Assembly: GCA_002311025.1 (NCBI GenBank)
Contig: DBYY01000009.1
Coordinates: 248,001 to 312,000, forward strand
Origin: Candidatus Proelusimicrobium tauri
GTDB taxonomy: Bacteria > Elusimicrobiota > Elusimicrobia > Elusimicrobiales > Elusimicrobiaceae
Direction: 5' to 3'
Length of the DNA stretch: 64,000 nucleotides
Made by a program: the position numbers and the translations under genes. Shown one piece after another: positions 18,136-27,061 of the stretch; the first letter of the stretch is position 1, and every line of letters starts with the position of its first letter. The notes beneath the pieces are model-generated. The model saw only the letters and a list, made by a program, of their open reading frames with translations. It had not been told where the DNA came from and ran no database searches.

Positions 18136-19482
18136 TTATTCGCCTACATTGAACCAACGGCCTTTAATACCACGACCTTTCATCAAGGGTTGATAATTAT
18201 GTGCAAGCAAGTGTGCCTGCAACTGACCAACTGTATCTAATGCAACACCTACTACGATGAGTAAGGCTGTTCCGCCGAAATAGAAAGGAACATTTAATTT
18301 GACCCTTAAAAAGTCCGGCAAAACGGCAATCGCGGAAACAAATATTGCACCGCTTAAAGTTATTCTGTTCATAACCCATTCAATATAATGTTGGGTGGGT
18401 TCGCCCGGTCTGATACCTGGTATAAAGCCGCCCCATTTCTTCATATTTTCCGCTATATCTTTCGGGTTGAAAGACATTGAATTGTAGAAATAGCAGAAGA
18501 AGATAATTAAGGCAACATAGATTGCGGTATATACCAGATTTCCACGCCCCATAAATTCCCCGACTTTTTGTGCAAACGTAGATTCGGGCATAAATTGCGC
18601 TATTGTCAAGGGCAAGGAAAGAACAGACATAGCAAAGATGACTGCGATAACACCGCTTTGATCAATTTTCAAAGGTAAATAACTTGTTTTACCGCCGTAC
18701 ATCTTGGTACCGACCATTCTTTTGGGGTATTGAACAGGTATCTGTCTTTGAGCAGTTTCCACCCAAACGACAAGGCCCATAATACAAACCACAACGGCTA
18801 AAATAAGCAAGGCAGTAAGCAAGGAAATTTCTTCCGCGCTTACTAAGTTTATTAAGCCGCTGATTGCAGAAGGTAACCTATCAACGATACCGGCAAAGAT
18901 GATTAAAGAAATACCGTTACCGATACCTTTTTCAGTCATTTGCTCACCAAGCCACATAAGGAACATTGTTCCTGTGGCAAGGGTTAAAGTCGTTGTGAAA
19001 ATGAAAGCAAACGAGGGATCTACAACCATCTGTAAATTACCCGGTGCAGACATTCTCGTCAAGGCGAAAGTCAAACCAAAACCTTGTGCTAAAGCCAAGA
19101 TAAGAGCAAAAACTCTTGTGATTTGATTTTCTTTTCTGCGGCCATATTCCCCTTCCTTACTTAATTTATCAAGGTAGGGGATAACATGGGCGCCCTTTAT
19201 CAAACTCATAATGATTGATGCGTTGATATAGGGCATAATACCTAATGCCAGAACAGAAAACTTACCCAAAGCACCGCCGGAAAATATATCCAAGAAGCCA
19301 AGCAAGCCACCTTCATGTTGTTTGAAGAAAGATGCCAATGCTTCTGCATTAATACCCGGTATAGGTACCATTGCTGCGACACGGAACACTGCTAAAGCAA
19401 TTGCTACAAACAAAATACGCTTTTTGAGTTCCGGAGATTGAAATATATTCAATATATTTGCTGTTGGGTTATTTTCGTGCAT
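18136..19482 (-). CDS. secY: Preprotein translocase channel SecY
   Basis: A 448-residue, ten-span SecY. Hallmarks: the N-terminal plug region, NITRVFALILALAQGFGL-type segments, the cytoplasmic loop GFIPGIRPGEPTQHYIEWVMNRITL, and the RGIKGRWF end. Partners with SecE (encoded at 33044). Its ATG shares one base with the rplO stop. Confidence 0.98.
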   Translation of the reverse strand: MHENNPTANILNIFQSPELKKRILFVAIALAVFRVAAMVPIPGINAEALASFFKQHEGGLLGFLDIFSGGALGKFSVLALGIMPYINASIIMSLIKGAHVIPYLDKLSKEGEYGRRKENQITRVFALILALAQGFGLTFALTRMSAPGNLQMVVDPSFAFIFTTTLTLATGTMFLMWLGEQMTEKGIGNGISLIIFAGIVDRLPSAISGLINLVSAEEISLLTALLILAVVVCIMGLVVWVETAQRQIPVQYPKRMVGTKMYGGKTSYLPLKIDQSGVIAVIFAMSVLSLPLTIAQFMPESTFAQKVGEFMGRGNLVYTAIYVALIIFFCYFYNSMSFNPKDIAENMKKWGGFIPGIRPGEPTQHYIEWVMNRITLSGAIFVSAIAVLPDFLRVKLNVPFYFGGTALLIVVGVALDTVGQLQAHLLAHNYQPLMKGRGIKGRWFNVGE

Positions 19483-19946
19483 TATTTTGCCTTTTTAGTT
19501 TCAATAACTGTTGCTTTACCGCCGGCTTTTTCGATGGCTGCTTTTGCAGTTGCTGAGAAAGCATGTGCGGTAACGTTAAGGGCGTGTTTAAGTTCGCCGT
19601 TAGCCAAAACTTTGATTTTTTTGGTATCTTTTACAAGATTTTTCTTTTTCAAAATTTCGGGGGTAACTTCTTCACCTGCTTTGAAAACCTTAGCAAGAGA
19701 ACCTAAGTTTACCCATTCGCCTTTAACTGCAAAGGAAGCATTAGAAAATCCGCTTTTCGGAATTCTTCTGACTAAAGGCATTTGACCGCCTTCTTTACTT
19801 TCTTTGCGGGTATTACCGGAACGGGAAGTTTGACCTTTCATACCTTTTGTTGAGGAACGACCCATCCCTGAACCAATACCTAAACCAATTCTTCTTTTTG
19901 CTTTTCTTGAGCCGTGTTTAGGAAAAAGTGAACTTAATGTTGTCAT
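19482..19946 (-). CDS. rplO: 50S ribosomal protein L15
   Basis: 154 residues with the Gly/Lys/Arg-rich N-terminus (GSRKAKRRIGLGIGSGMGRSS, KGQTSRSG) and the typical NLGSLAKVFKAG core. It follows rpsE after 11 bp; the rpmD (L30) gene usually placed between them is missing. Confidence 0.98.
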   Translation of the reverse strand: MTTLSSLFPKHGSRKAKRRIGLGIGSGMGRSSTKGMKGQTSRSGNTRKESKEGGQMPLVRRIPKSGFSNASFAVKGEWVNLGSLAKVFKAGEEVTPEILKKKNLVKDTKKIKVLANGELKHALNVTAHAFSATAKAAIEKAGGKATVIETKKAK

Positions 19947-19957
19947 AAACTATCCTC

Positions 19958-20545
19958 CTATTGTGCAACTGCTGTTGTTTCTTCAGCAGGGACTTCGGTA
20001 GCGGCAGTTTGTTTGCCACGGCTGGTAAGAACAGCTTCTTTGCTCTTTAACATTTTTAAGGCTTCCATTGTTGCATAAGCCAAGTTACAAGAGTTAGTGC
20101 TACCAATACTCTTAGAAAGAATATTTTTAATACCGGCTGCTTCCAAAATCAAACGAACAGCAGCGCCGGCAATAACACCGGTTCCGGGGGCGGCCGGTTT
20201 CATCCAAACACTGGCTGAACCGAATTTGCCCAAAACTTCATGCGGAATAGTATCATTGACGATGGGGAATTTAATGCTGTTTTTTCTTGCTTGGAATTCT
20301 GCTTTAGACACGGCAAATTGAACTTGATTTGCCTTGCCGATAGCTACGCCGACTTTACCATTGCCGTCACCGACAACGACTAAAGCTCTAAAACCAAAGC
20401 GTTTACCACCTTTTACCACTTTTGCAGTTCTTGCGACATGGATAACGGTGGTTTGACCTTCGGGTTTTGCGCGTAACTGAAACTCGGTCTTATGACCTTT
20501 CGCTTCTCTTTTATTTTCGCTCTTTGGCGTTTCGTTATTTAACAT
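19958..20545 (-). CDS. rpsE: 30S ribosomal protein S5
   Basis: 195 residues. The core is normal (VVKGGKRFGFRALVVVGDGNGKVGVAIGKA, SIGSTNSCNLAYATMEAL). Both ends carry extra charged or Thr/Ala-rich tails (about 25 residues N-terminal, 20 C-terminal). Acts in decoding fidelity. Confidence 0.97.
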   Translation of the reverse strand: MLNNETPKSENKREAKGHKTEFQLRAKPEGQTTVIHVARTAKVVKGGKRFGFRALVVVGDGNGKVGVAIGKANQVQFAVSKAEFQARKNSIKFPIVNDTIPHEVLGKFGSASVWMKPAAPGTGVIAGAAVRLILEAAGIKNILSKSIGSTNSCNLAYATMEALKMLKSKEAVLTSRGKQTAATEVPAEETTAVAQ

Positions 20546-20559
20546 TTATTCACCTTAAG

Positions 20560-20925
20560 TTAAAATTTCAAACCTGCTTTGCGGGCAGAATCTGCTAATG
20601 CTTTAACTCTGCCATGATAGATGCGGGCACCTCTGTCAAAGCGAACTTCTTTAACACCTTTTTCAAGGGCTTTTTTTGCAATAAGTTCACCAAGAGCGGT
20701 GGCTGCTTCTATACTCTTGCCGGAGGCTTTGTATTTGCCTTCAAGTTCTTTAGAGGAACTTGTGGCGCTTACCAAGACTTTGCCTTCCATATCATCAATT
20801 ACGGAAGCATAAATATATTTTAAACTTCTGTAAACGGAAAGTCTGGGTCTTTCAATACCTGCATTTTGCAATTTCTTTTGGGTTCTTGCTTTTCTGTATT
20901 GATATCTTTCTTGTTTAGTTGCCAT
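20560..20925 (-). CDS. rplR: 50S ribosomal protein L18
   Basis: 121 residues; begins with an Arg/Lys/Gln stretch and shows ERPRLSVYRSLKYIYASVID and FDRGARIYHGRVKALADSAR. Binds 5S rRNA. Confidence 0.98.
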   Translation of the reverse strand: MATKQERYQYRKARTQKKLQNAGIERPRLSVYRSLKYIYASVIDDMEGKVLVSATSSSKELEGKYKASGKSIEAATALGELIAKKALEKGVKEVRFDRGARIYHGRVKALADSARKAGLKF

Positions 20926-20927
20926 AA

Positions 20928-21479
20928 TTATTTGCCTCCCGCAGCTGCCTTACCGGCTTTTCTGACGATGTGTTCGTCTTGGTATTTAATACCGCTGCCT
21001 TTATAGGGTTCCGGCGGTCTGATTTTTCTGATTTTAGCGGCAAAATCGCCTACTAAAACTTTATCGCTGCCCTGAATTTCCACTAAAGGATTTTTGGGGT
21101 CGGCAACAACTTTTAAACCGGCGGGAATTTCCATAACTACCGGATGAGAAAAACCAAGTTCCATATTAAGTTTATTACCGCTAACGACGACTTTGTAACC
21201 AAGACCGTTAACTTCTAAAACTTTTTTAAACGGAGTTTCAACACCGCTGACTAAGTTTTGAACGCGTGCTCTTGTTGTGCCGTAAAGGGCATTAAGTTCG
21301 ACTTCTCTGCCTTTTTCAACTTCAAAAGTTAAGGTAGAGCCGTCTAACTTTGCTGTAATACCTTGCGGAACAACATAATTTAAAGTAGCCAAAGGACCTT
21401 GAACTTTAATATCATTGCCTTTAACTTCGACTTTAACTTTGGCGGGGATTTGTATAGGTTTTTTACCGATTCTGCTCAT
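20928..21479 (-). CDS. rplF: 50S ribosomal protein L6
   Basis: 183 residues, two L6 domains; SRIGKKPIQIPAKV start and IRKIRPPEPYKGSGIKY signature near the end. Two bases before rplR. Confidence 0.98.
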   Translation of the reverse strand: MSRIGKKPIQIPAKVKVEVKGNDIKVQGPLATLNYVVPQGITAKLDGSTLTFEVEKGREVELNALYGTTRARVQNLVSGVETPFKKVLEVNGLGYKVVVSGNKLNMELGFSHPVVMEIPAGLKVVADPKNPLVEIQGSDKVLVGDFAAKIRKIRPPEPYKGSGIKYQDEHIVRKAGKAAAGGK

Positions 21480-21488
21480 ATTATCCCC

Positions 21489-21878
21489 CTACCAAACTTG
21501 GCACAAGACTTCGCCGCCGACTTTTTCTTCTTTTGCTTTGGCGTCTGTCATAATGCCTTTTGAGGTTGAAAGTATTGAAGTCCCGAAAGCACCGCGAACG
21601 CTGGGAATGTTTTCATAAGAACTGTAAACTCTTTTACCCGGGCGGGAAACTCTTTTAAGACCTTGAATAACGCTTTGATTGTCGTTATATTTCAAAAATA
21701 CTCTTACAAAACCGCCTTTGGTTTCATTGTGGATGGCTTTATAGTTTGCTATATAACCTTCTTCCTTCAAAACTCTGGCGATTTCGGTTTTGATTTTAGA
21801 GAAAGGAATATCTACTCTTTCTTTTCTCTTCATGTTGGCATTTCTTATTCTTGTTAAGAAATCTGCTATTGGATCCAT
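21489..21878 (-). CDS. rpsH: 30S ribosomal protein S8
   Basis: 129 residues; DPIADFLTRIRNANM start and the GTSILSTSKGIMTDAKAKEEKVGGEVLC end. No clear Shine-Dalgarno precedes the ATG, and a 92-bp spacer separates it from rpsN, unusually long for this cluster; it includes a CGCAA/TTGCG hairpin. S8 represses this operon in other bacteria, so the spacer may be a control site. Confidence 0.97.
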   Translation of the reverse strand: MDPIADFLTRIRNANMKRKERVDIPFSKIKTEIARVLKEEGYIANYKAIHNETKGGFVRVFLKYNDNQSVIQGLKRVSRPGKRVYSSYENIPSVRGAFGTSILSTSKGIMTDAKAKEEKVGGEVLCQVW

Positions 21879-21970
21879 AATTTAATCGCTAAAACAATTT
21901 TACTTTCCGCTTATTAAATTAAACGCAATTGCTTGCGGTGCGGAGTTAAAACCGTTTAAAGCATCCTCCT

Positions 21971-22156
21971 TTACCAGCTTGATTTTTTGACACCGGGGAG
22001 TAATCCCTGATGCGCCATTTTTCTAAAGCAGATACGACAAAGACCGAAATCTCTGTAATATCCTCTTGATCTACCGCAGATTTGACATCTGTTATGATAG
22101 CGGACTGCGAACTTCTGCGGTTTTGCCATTTTGGCAACCCATGCTTTTGTAGCCAT
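21971..22156 (-). CDS. rpsN: 30S ribosomal protein S14, zinc type
   Basis: 61 residues, the short Cys-plus form: NRCQICGRSRGYYRDFGLCRICF gives the CxxC-CxxC zinc site, then KMAHQGLLPGVKKSSW. Another frame across the same bases is a shadow. Confidence 0.97.
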   Translation of the reverse strand: MATKAWVAKMAKPQKFAVRYHNRCQICGRSRGYYRDFGLCRICFRKMAHQGLLPGVKKSSW

Positions 22157-22159
22157 AGT

Positions 22160-22756
22160 TTAGTTGCTCCTCTTTCTAAAAGGGAAACCCATATAGTCCA
22201 TTAACATTTGACCGTCTTTATCATTTTTGGCGGTGGTTACAAATGTAATGTTCATACCGTGGGCTTTAGGAGATTTTTCTACATCAATTTCCGGGAACAC
22301 ATAGTGTTCTTTTAAACCGATGTTAAGATTGCCTCTCCCGTCAAAACCTTTGTTAAAGCCTTGGAAGTCTCTGATACGAGGGCAAACGATATTGATGAAT
22401 CTATCCATAAATTCATACATAATTGCGCCTCTTAAAGTGACTCTAACGCCAATGGGCATACCTTCTCTTAACTTAAAGTTAGAGATGGATTTTTTTGCTC
22501 TTCTTACTTGAGCAAGTTGCCCGGTGATAGCGGTTAAATCTTCTCTGGCGATGTCTAAAAATTTAATATCTTCTTTTGCATCTGCCACGCCGATATTAAC
22601 AACGATCTTTTCAAGTTTGGGCGCTGCCATAGGGCTTTTAACTTTCATATCTTTTAGTAAAGCCGGCAACACTGTGTTTTTGTAATAAGTTCTTAACCTA
22701 GGCTCATAAGCTTCGGTTTTGACTTCTTTTTTTGCTGTTTCTTTCTTATCTGTCAT
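22160..22756 (-). CDS. rplE: 50S ribosomal protein L5
   Basis: 198 residues versus about 180 usual; the extra is a Lys/Glu-rich N-terminal tail of about 18 residues. Core: NTVLPALLKDMK, RRAKKSISNFKLREGMPIG, GRGNLNIGLKEHYVFPEI. Binds 5S rRNA. Confidence 0.97.
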   Translation of the reverse strand: MTDKKETAKKEVKTEAYEPRLRTYYKNTVLPALLKDMKVKSPMAAPKLEKIVVNIGVADAKEDIKFLDIAREDLTAITGQLAQVRRAKKSISNFKLREGMPIGVRVTLRGAIMYEFMDRFINIVCPRIRDFQGFNKGFDGRGNLNIGLKEHYVFPEIDVEKSPKAHGMNITFVTTAKNDKDGQMLMDYMGFPFRKRSN

Positions 22757-22758
22757 TT

Positions 22759-23067
22759 TTATTTACCTGCCGCATTTACTAAAGCCGCATTGCATTTGCG
22801 GCAAACTCTGCCTTCTTGAGTGTTCTTAGGGGTGCTGTGTTTACCGCATTTAGGGCAAACTACTGCAACATTAGAAGCATCTAAAGGGGCTTCTTTCTTG
22901 ATTATTCCGCCTTTGCTGTTTTGGCTGGGTTTGGTGTTCTTGGAAATCATATTAATCCCGGTAACAATAACTTTGTTTTTAGAGGGAAGGATTTCTCTGA
23001 TTTCACCGGTTTTGCCTTTATCTTTGCCGGCTAGAATAATAACTTTATCGTTCTTTTTTAAATTCAT
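22759..23067 (-). CDS. rplX: 50S ribosomal protein L24 with C-terminal zinc ribbon
   Basis: 102 residues: KOW motif (NDKVIILAGKDKGKTGEIREI) then a CPKCGK...CRKCNA zinc ribbon. Nucleates 50S assembly. Confidence 0.97.
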   Translation of the reverse strand: MNLKKNDKVIILAGKDKGKTGEIREILPSKNKVIVTGINMISKNTKPSQNSKGGIIKKEAPLDASNVAVVCPKCGKHSTPKNTQEGRVCRKCNAALVNAAGK

Positions 23068-23069
23068 AA

Positions 23070-23438
23070 TTATAGAACCTCCGGAGCCAAGGAAATGATT
23101 TTTAAGAAATTCTTTTCTCTTAACTCTCTGGCGACCGGTCCGAATACGCGGGTGCCTTTAGGTTCGCCTGTATCGTTGATAAGGCAAACGGCATTATCAT
23201 CAAAACGGATATAAGAACCGTCTTTTCTGCGTTTTTCGCGTGAAATTCTGACGACCACTGCTCTTACCACATCACCTTTTTTAACGTTTGATGTAGGAAT
23301 TGCGTCCTTAACGGAACACATAATGACATCTCCCAAGGAAGCGATATCTCTGTGATGACCGCCTCTGATTTTGAAGCATTGGACTTTTCTTGCACCGGAG
23401 TTGTCTGCAACATTAAGAATTGTTCTTAACTGTATCAT
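23070..23438 (-). CDS. rplN: 50S ribosomal protein L14
   Basis: 122 residues, MIQLRTILNVADNSGARKVQC start and GTRVFGPVARELREKNFLKI end. Intersubunit bridge protein, highly conserved. Confidence 0.98.
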   Translation of the reverse strand: MIQLRTILNVADNSGARKVQCFKIRGGHHRDIASLGDVIMCSVKDAIPTSNVKKGDVVRAVVVRISREKRRKDGSYIRFDDNAVCLINDTGEPKGTRVFGPVARELREKNFLKIISLAPEVL

Positions 23439-23456
23439 ACTATTCTCTCCTTAAGA

Positions 23457-23726
23457 TTAACCCAAAGCCTTTTCCGTAATCTTGGAAATACGCCATCTTT
23501 TGAGTTTAGACAAAGGTCTTGTTGATGTAATCTCTACCTTGTCGCCAATTTTGCTTTCATTGTTCTCATCATGAGCATGATAGCATTTGGAGGTTGTTAC
23601 AACCTTGCCATAAAAAGAATGCTTTTTGGTGGTAAGAACTTCTACCGTGCGGGTTTTGTTCATTTTATCTGAAACTACCACGCCGTTAAGCACTTTTCTT
23701 TGTGCGCGATTTATTTTGTTTTCCAT
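23457..23726 (-). CDS. rpsQ: 30S ribosomal protein S17
   Basis: 89 residues, OB fold: RKVLNGVVVSDKMNKTRTVEV, YHAHDENNESKIGDKVEITSTRPLSKLKRW. Early 16S rRNA-binding protein. Confidence 0.97.
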   Translation of the reverse strand: MENKINRAQRKVLNGVVVSDKMNKTRTVEVLTTKKHSFYGKVVTTSKCYHAHDENNESKIGDKVEITSTRPLSKLKRWRISKITEKALG

Positions 23727-23738
23727 TTATAAATCCTC

Positions 23739-23942
23739 TTATTTGGACTGCCTTTTTTGCCTAATAATTGTGTTAAGCAAGGCGATTTCGCGTCTGACAA
23801 CTCTAATTTCCAAAGGATTGGATAGCGGAGTTGTTGAGTGTTTGAAAAGAAGGTTAAACTTCTTTTCTTTGGCCTTGGCTAATTGATCTTGCAATTCTTC
23901 AAGGCTTTTGTTTTTCAAGATTTCTTTTTCTTTGGTCTTCAT
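23739..23942 (-). CDS. rpmC: 50S ribosomal protein L29
   Basis: 67 residues, two-helix protein: LQDQLAKAKEKKFNLLF and VVRREIALLNTIIRQK. Near the polypeptide exit. Confidence 0.96.
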   Translation of the reverse strand: MKTKEKEILKNKSLEELQDQLAKAKEKKFNLLFKHSTTPLSNPLEIRVVRREIALLNTIIRQKRQSK

Positions 23943-23945
23943 ATA

Positions 23946-24356
23946 TTACCTTCTTGTGACCAGTTTGGTCTTGATAGGCAATTTGTCAGAAGCCAAGCGG
24001 AAAGCTCTTTTTGTTTCCTCAAGTTCTGTGCCTTCAATTTCAAACAAAATGCGACCGGGTTTTACGACGCAAACCCAATGATCCGGTGCACCTTTACCTT
24101 TACCCATTCTGGTTTCAGCCGGGTGTTTGGTGATGGCTTTATCCGGGAAAATTCTTGTCCACATTTTACCTTTCTTTCTGATAAATCTGGAAAGGGAAAC
24201 ACGAGCCGCTTCAATTTGGCGGGCTGTAATCCATTTGGGTTCTAAGGCTTTCATACCATATTCGCCAAAGGAAACTTCCGCACCTCTTTTTGCTTTGCCC
24301 TTAATACGAGGAGCAGAAAACGGCTTTCTGTATTTAACTCTTTTTGGCATCAACAT
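23946..24356 (-). CDS. rplP: 50S ribosomal protein L16
   Basis: 136 residues. Two close ATGs exist (24356 and 24350); the first is kept because GGAGGAG lies 7 nt before it. Core KRVKYRKPF, FGEYGMKALEPKWITARQIEAAR, GKGKGAPDHWV. Sits near the A-site tRNA elbow. Confidence 0.97.
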   Translation of the reverse strand: MLMPKRVKYRKPFSAPRIKGKAKRGAEVSFGEYGMKALEPKWITARQIEAARVSLSRFIRKKGKMWTRIFPDKAITKHPAETRMGKGKGAPDHWVCVVKPGRILFEIEGTELEETKRAFRLASDKLPIKTKLVTRR

Positions 24357-24370
24357 AGTTTTTCTCCTCC

Positions 24371-25228
24371 TTATTTAGTTTCGTCTTTTTTGACGTCTTC
24401 TTTTTTAGCAACTGCTTTTTTAGCAGTTGTTTTTTTAGCGGCTGTTGCTTTCTTTGCCGGTGCCTTTTTTGCTGTTTCTTTGGCTTCCGGTTTAATTAAA
24501 TTTTTAGCTGCCGTGATAACTTCTTCTTTAACGCCTTCGACGCTGCTGCCTTCTTGCATTTCTCTGTGTTTTCTAAGTTCGTTCAAGATTTCTTTAGGAG
24601 ATTTTGCAAAGTGGGTTTTCTTGAAAATCCAAACTTTAATACCGATTTTACCGCTGACGGTATTGGCTTCATAAGTACCATAATCGATATCTGCGCAAAG
24701 AGTATGCAAAGGAACGCGACCTTCTCTCTTCCATTCGGTGCGGGCAATTTCTGCACCGCCGAGTCTGCCGCTGAGCATAATCTTAATACCTAAAGCCTTG
24801 CCTGCTAATGCTTTTTCAATGGCTTTTTTCATTGCTGCGCCGTAGTGGGCACGTTTTTCAATTTGGAAAGCAATTGATTGAGCAACTAATCTTGCATCGG
24901 TTTCAGGATTTTTAATTTCAATGACGTTAACGAAGGTTTTGCTGCCTGTTAACTTTTCAAGATCTTTTCTTAAAGTTTCAATATCAGCACCTTTTTTACC
25001 GATAACTACGCCCGGTCTTGCAGTGTGGATATTAACTCTTAAGAAAGATCCTGCTCTTTCAATACCGACAGCGCTGACGGCTGCAAGTACAAATCTGGAT
25101 TCAACAAGTTGTCTGATTTGGAAATCTTCCATAATAAGGGCAGGCATATTTTTGGGGGCGAACCATCTTGACTGCCAATCTTGTGTGTATCCAAGTCTTA
25201 AACCTTTAGGGTGTATCTTGTGTCCCAT
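24371..25228 (-). CDS. rpsC: 30S ribosomal protein S3 with long Lys/Ala tail
   Basis: 285 residues versus about 210-230 typical. The KH domain (VNIHTARPGVVIGKKGADIETLR) and C-terminal domain (IMLSGRLGGAEIARTEW) are normal. From about residue 248 on the chain is a repetitive, basic, disordered tail of AKK/APAKK units. Stop overlaps the rplP leader region; start overlaps rplV by one base. Confidence 0.97.
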   Translation of the reverse strand: MGHKIHPKGLRLGYTQDWQSRWFAPKNMPALIMEDFQIRQLVESRFVLAAVSAVGIERAGSFLRVNIHTARPGVVIGKKGADIETLRKDLEKLTGSKTFVNVIEIKNPETDARLVAQSIAFQIEKRAHYGAAMKKAIEKALAGKALGIKIMLSGRLGGAEIARTEWKREGRVPLHTLCADIDYGTYEANTVSGKIGIKVWIFKKTHFAKSPKEILNELRKHREMQEGSSVEGVKEEVITAAKNLIKPEAKETAKKAPAKKATAAKKTTAKKAVAKKEDVKKDETK

Positions 25229-25590
25229 TATTTAAGCCCTCCCTTTTTTTCGTCACTAACAATAACTGTTAAGTGGCAAACACTTTTCTTATAAGGCATT
25301 GCTCTGCCTTGCGGGCCGGGCTGCACTCTTTTTAAGTGTTTCATAGGACCTATATTTGCATAGGCCTCTTTGATGTATACTTTAGAAAAATCAAGTTTTT
25401 TGCCTGATTTTACCTGAAGGTTTGAGGCTGCGGAATGGATGGTTTTTTGAACTAAGTCGCTGCAGCGAAGTCCGCTGAAATTAACTACATTTTCAGCATA
25501 TTGGACATTTTTGCCGCGGACTAAGTCTAAGAGCAAACCAACTTTTCTGCTGCCATACCTTTGAAATTTCGCTTTTGAACAAGCTTCCAT
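25228..25590 (-). CDS. rplV: 50S ribosomal protein L22
   Basis: 120 residues; AKFQRYGSRKVGLLLDLVRGK and GPMKHLKRVQPGPQGRAMPYKKSVCHLTV with the tunnel-lining hairpin. Confidence 0.98.
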   Translation of the reverse strand: MEACSKAKFQRYGSRKVGLLLDLVRGKNVQYAENVVNFSGLRCSDLVQKTIHSAASNLQVKSGKKLDFSKVYIKEAYANIGPMKHLKRVQPGPQGRAMPYKKSVCHLTVIVSDEKKGGLK

Positions 25591-25610
25591 ATCAAATTAT
25601 CCTCTATCTC

Positions 25611-25892
25611 TTATTTAAGGGCCTTAGACTCTTTGGTCATTCCGCCGTGGCCTTTAAATGTTCTGGTAAACGCAAATTCACCAAGTTTATGCCCGATCAT
25701 TCTTTCGGACACGTAGACAGGTAAAAACTTCCTGCCGTTATGGACTAAAAATGTATGTCCCACAAATGCGGGAACTATTGTGCATGCTCTAGCCCATGTT
25801 TTAATCTGCTTTTTGTCGTTGGGATTCATTGCTTCAACGGCTTCAAGCAAGTTATGGTCTACATAAGGACCTTTTTTCGTTGATCTTGACAT
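25611..25892 (-). CDS. rpsS: 30S ribosomal protein S19
   Basis: 93 residues; SRSTKKGPYVDHNLLEAVEAM and GRKFLPVYVSERMIGHKLGEF. Head protein contacting S13. Confidence 0.98.
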   Translation of the reverse strand: MSRSTKKGPYVDHNLLEAVEAMNPNDKKQIKTWARACTIVPAFVGHTFLVHNGRKFLPVYVSERMIGHKLGEFAFTRTFKGHGGMTKESKALK

Positions 25893-25894
25893 TT

Positions 25895-26737
25895 CTAATT
25901 AGCTCCCGATTTAGATTTGCGTCTATCTCTGATAATCATCCAATCCCAGGTTTTTGCCGGTCTGGTCTTTAAACCTCTGGACATTTGATTCCAAGGTGAG
26001 CGAGGTATATTACCACCTTTAGAGTGACCTCTACCGCCGCCCATAGGGTGATCTACAGCGTTCATTGCGTTACCGCGAACGGTAGGTCTGATACCGCGAT
26101 GTCTGTTTCTGCCGGCATTACCGATAACAACAGCATTGTGTTCTGTATTACCGACTTGGCCGATAGTGGCGCAGCAATTTTCCGGTATAAGTCTTATTTC
26201 GCCGGACGGCATTTTGATATGGGCATATCCGCCGTCATGGGCCATAATTTGAGCTTGGCTGCCGGCTGAACGGGCAAGTTGTGCCCCTTTACCGACTTTA
26301 AGTTCAATAGCGTGGATAAAAGTACCTTCAGGTATATTTTTGAGTGGAAGGCAATTACCCGTTTTAATCTCTGCTTTAGGACCGGACATTACTTCATCGC
26401 CGACTTTAAGACCTAAAGGATGAAGCATATATTGCTTATCCCCGTCTGCATATTTTAAAAGGCAGATTCTGGCTGATCTGTTAGGGTCGTATTCAATAGA
26501 AACGACTTTTGCGGGAACGCCGAATTTTGCTCTCTTAAAATCAATTTTTCTGTATAGTTGTTTATGGCCGCCGCCGATGTGACGAACCATAACCATACCG
26601 GTATTATTTCTACCGCCGCTTTTCCTTAAACCTTTGGTCAACTTCTTTTCAGGAGTTGTTTTTGTGATTTCGGAAAAGTCTGCTACCGTAATAGTTCTCC
26701 TAGAAGGAGTATACGGTCTGAATGTCTTTATAGGCAT
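25895..26737 (-). CDS. rplB: 50S ribosomal protein L2
   Basis: 280 residues. The conserved C-terminal GNAMNAVDHPMGGGRGHSKGG, near the peptidyl-transferase centre, is intact, as is GRNNTGMVMVRHIGGGHKQLYR. Confidence 0.98.
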   Translation of the reverse strand: MPIKTFRPYTPSRRTITVADFSEITKTTPEKKLTKGLRKSGGRNNTGMVMVRHIGGGHKQLYRKIDFKRAKFGVPAKVVSIEYDPNRSARICLLKYADGDKQYMLHPLGLKVGDEVMSGPKAEIKTGNCLPLKNIPEGTFIHAIELKVGKGAQLARSAGSQAQIMAHDGGYAHIKMPSGEIRLIPENCCATIGQVGNTEHNAVVIGNAGRNRHRGIRPTVRGNAMNAVDHPMGGGRGHSKGGNIPRSPWNQMSRGLKTRPAKTWDWMIIRDRRKSKSGAN

Positions 26738-26752
26738 AGTTTATATTTTCTC

Positions 26753-27049
26753 CTACTTAGATGCGGCTTCCACCGTATCTATTTTATCGCCTTTTCTTAA
26801 TGTGACGAATGCCTTTTTAAGATCAGGTCTTTTTCCGGCGAAACGTCCCATTCTTTTGACTTTGCCGCGTAAAGTGGTTGTGGCAATTTTTTCAACTTTT
26901 ACTTTGAAAATTGTTTCCACAGCTTCGCGGATTTCGTGCTTGTTTGCTGTTTTTTCTACTACAAAACAGTAGCAATTATCACTATCTCTTAAGATTAAGC
27001 TTTTTTCTGTTAAGAGGGGTTTTCTAATTGTTTCGTATACTTTTGTCAT
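26753..27049 (-). CDS. rplW: 50S ribosomal protein L23
   Basis: 98 residues; IRKPLLTEKSLIL start, VEKTANKHEIREAVETIFKVKV core. Exit-tunnel docking site for trigger factor and SRP. Confidence 0.97.
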   Translation of the reverse strand: MTKVYETIRKPLLTEKSLILRDSDNCYCFVVEKTANKHEIREAVETIFKVKVEKIATTTLRGKVKRMGRFAGKRPDLKKAFVTLRKGDKIDTVEAASK

Positions 27050-27061
27050 TTTTTATCTCCC

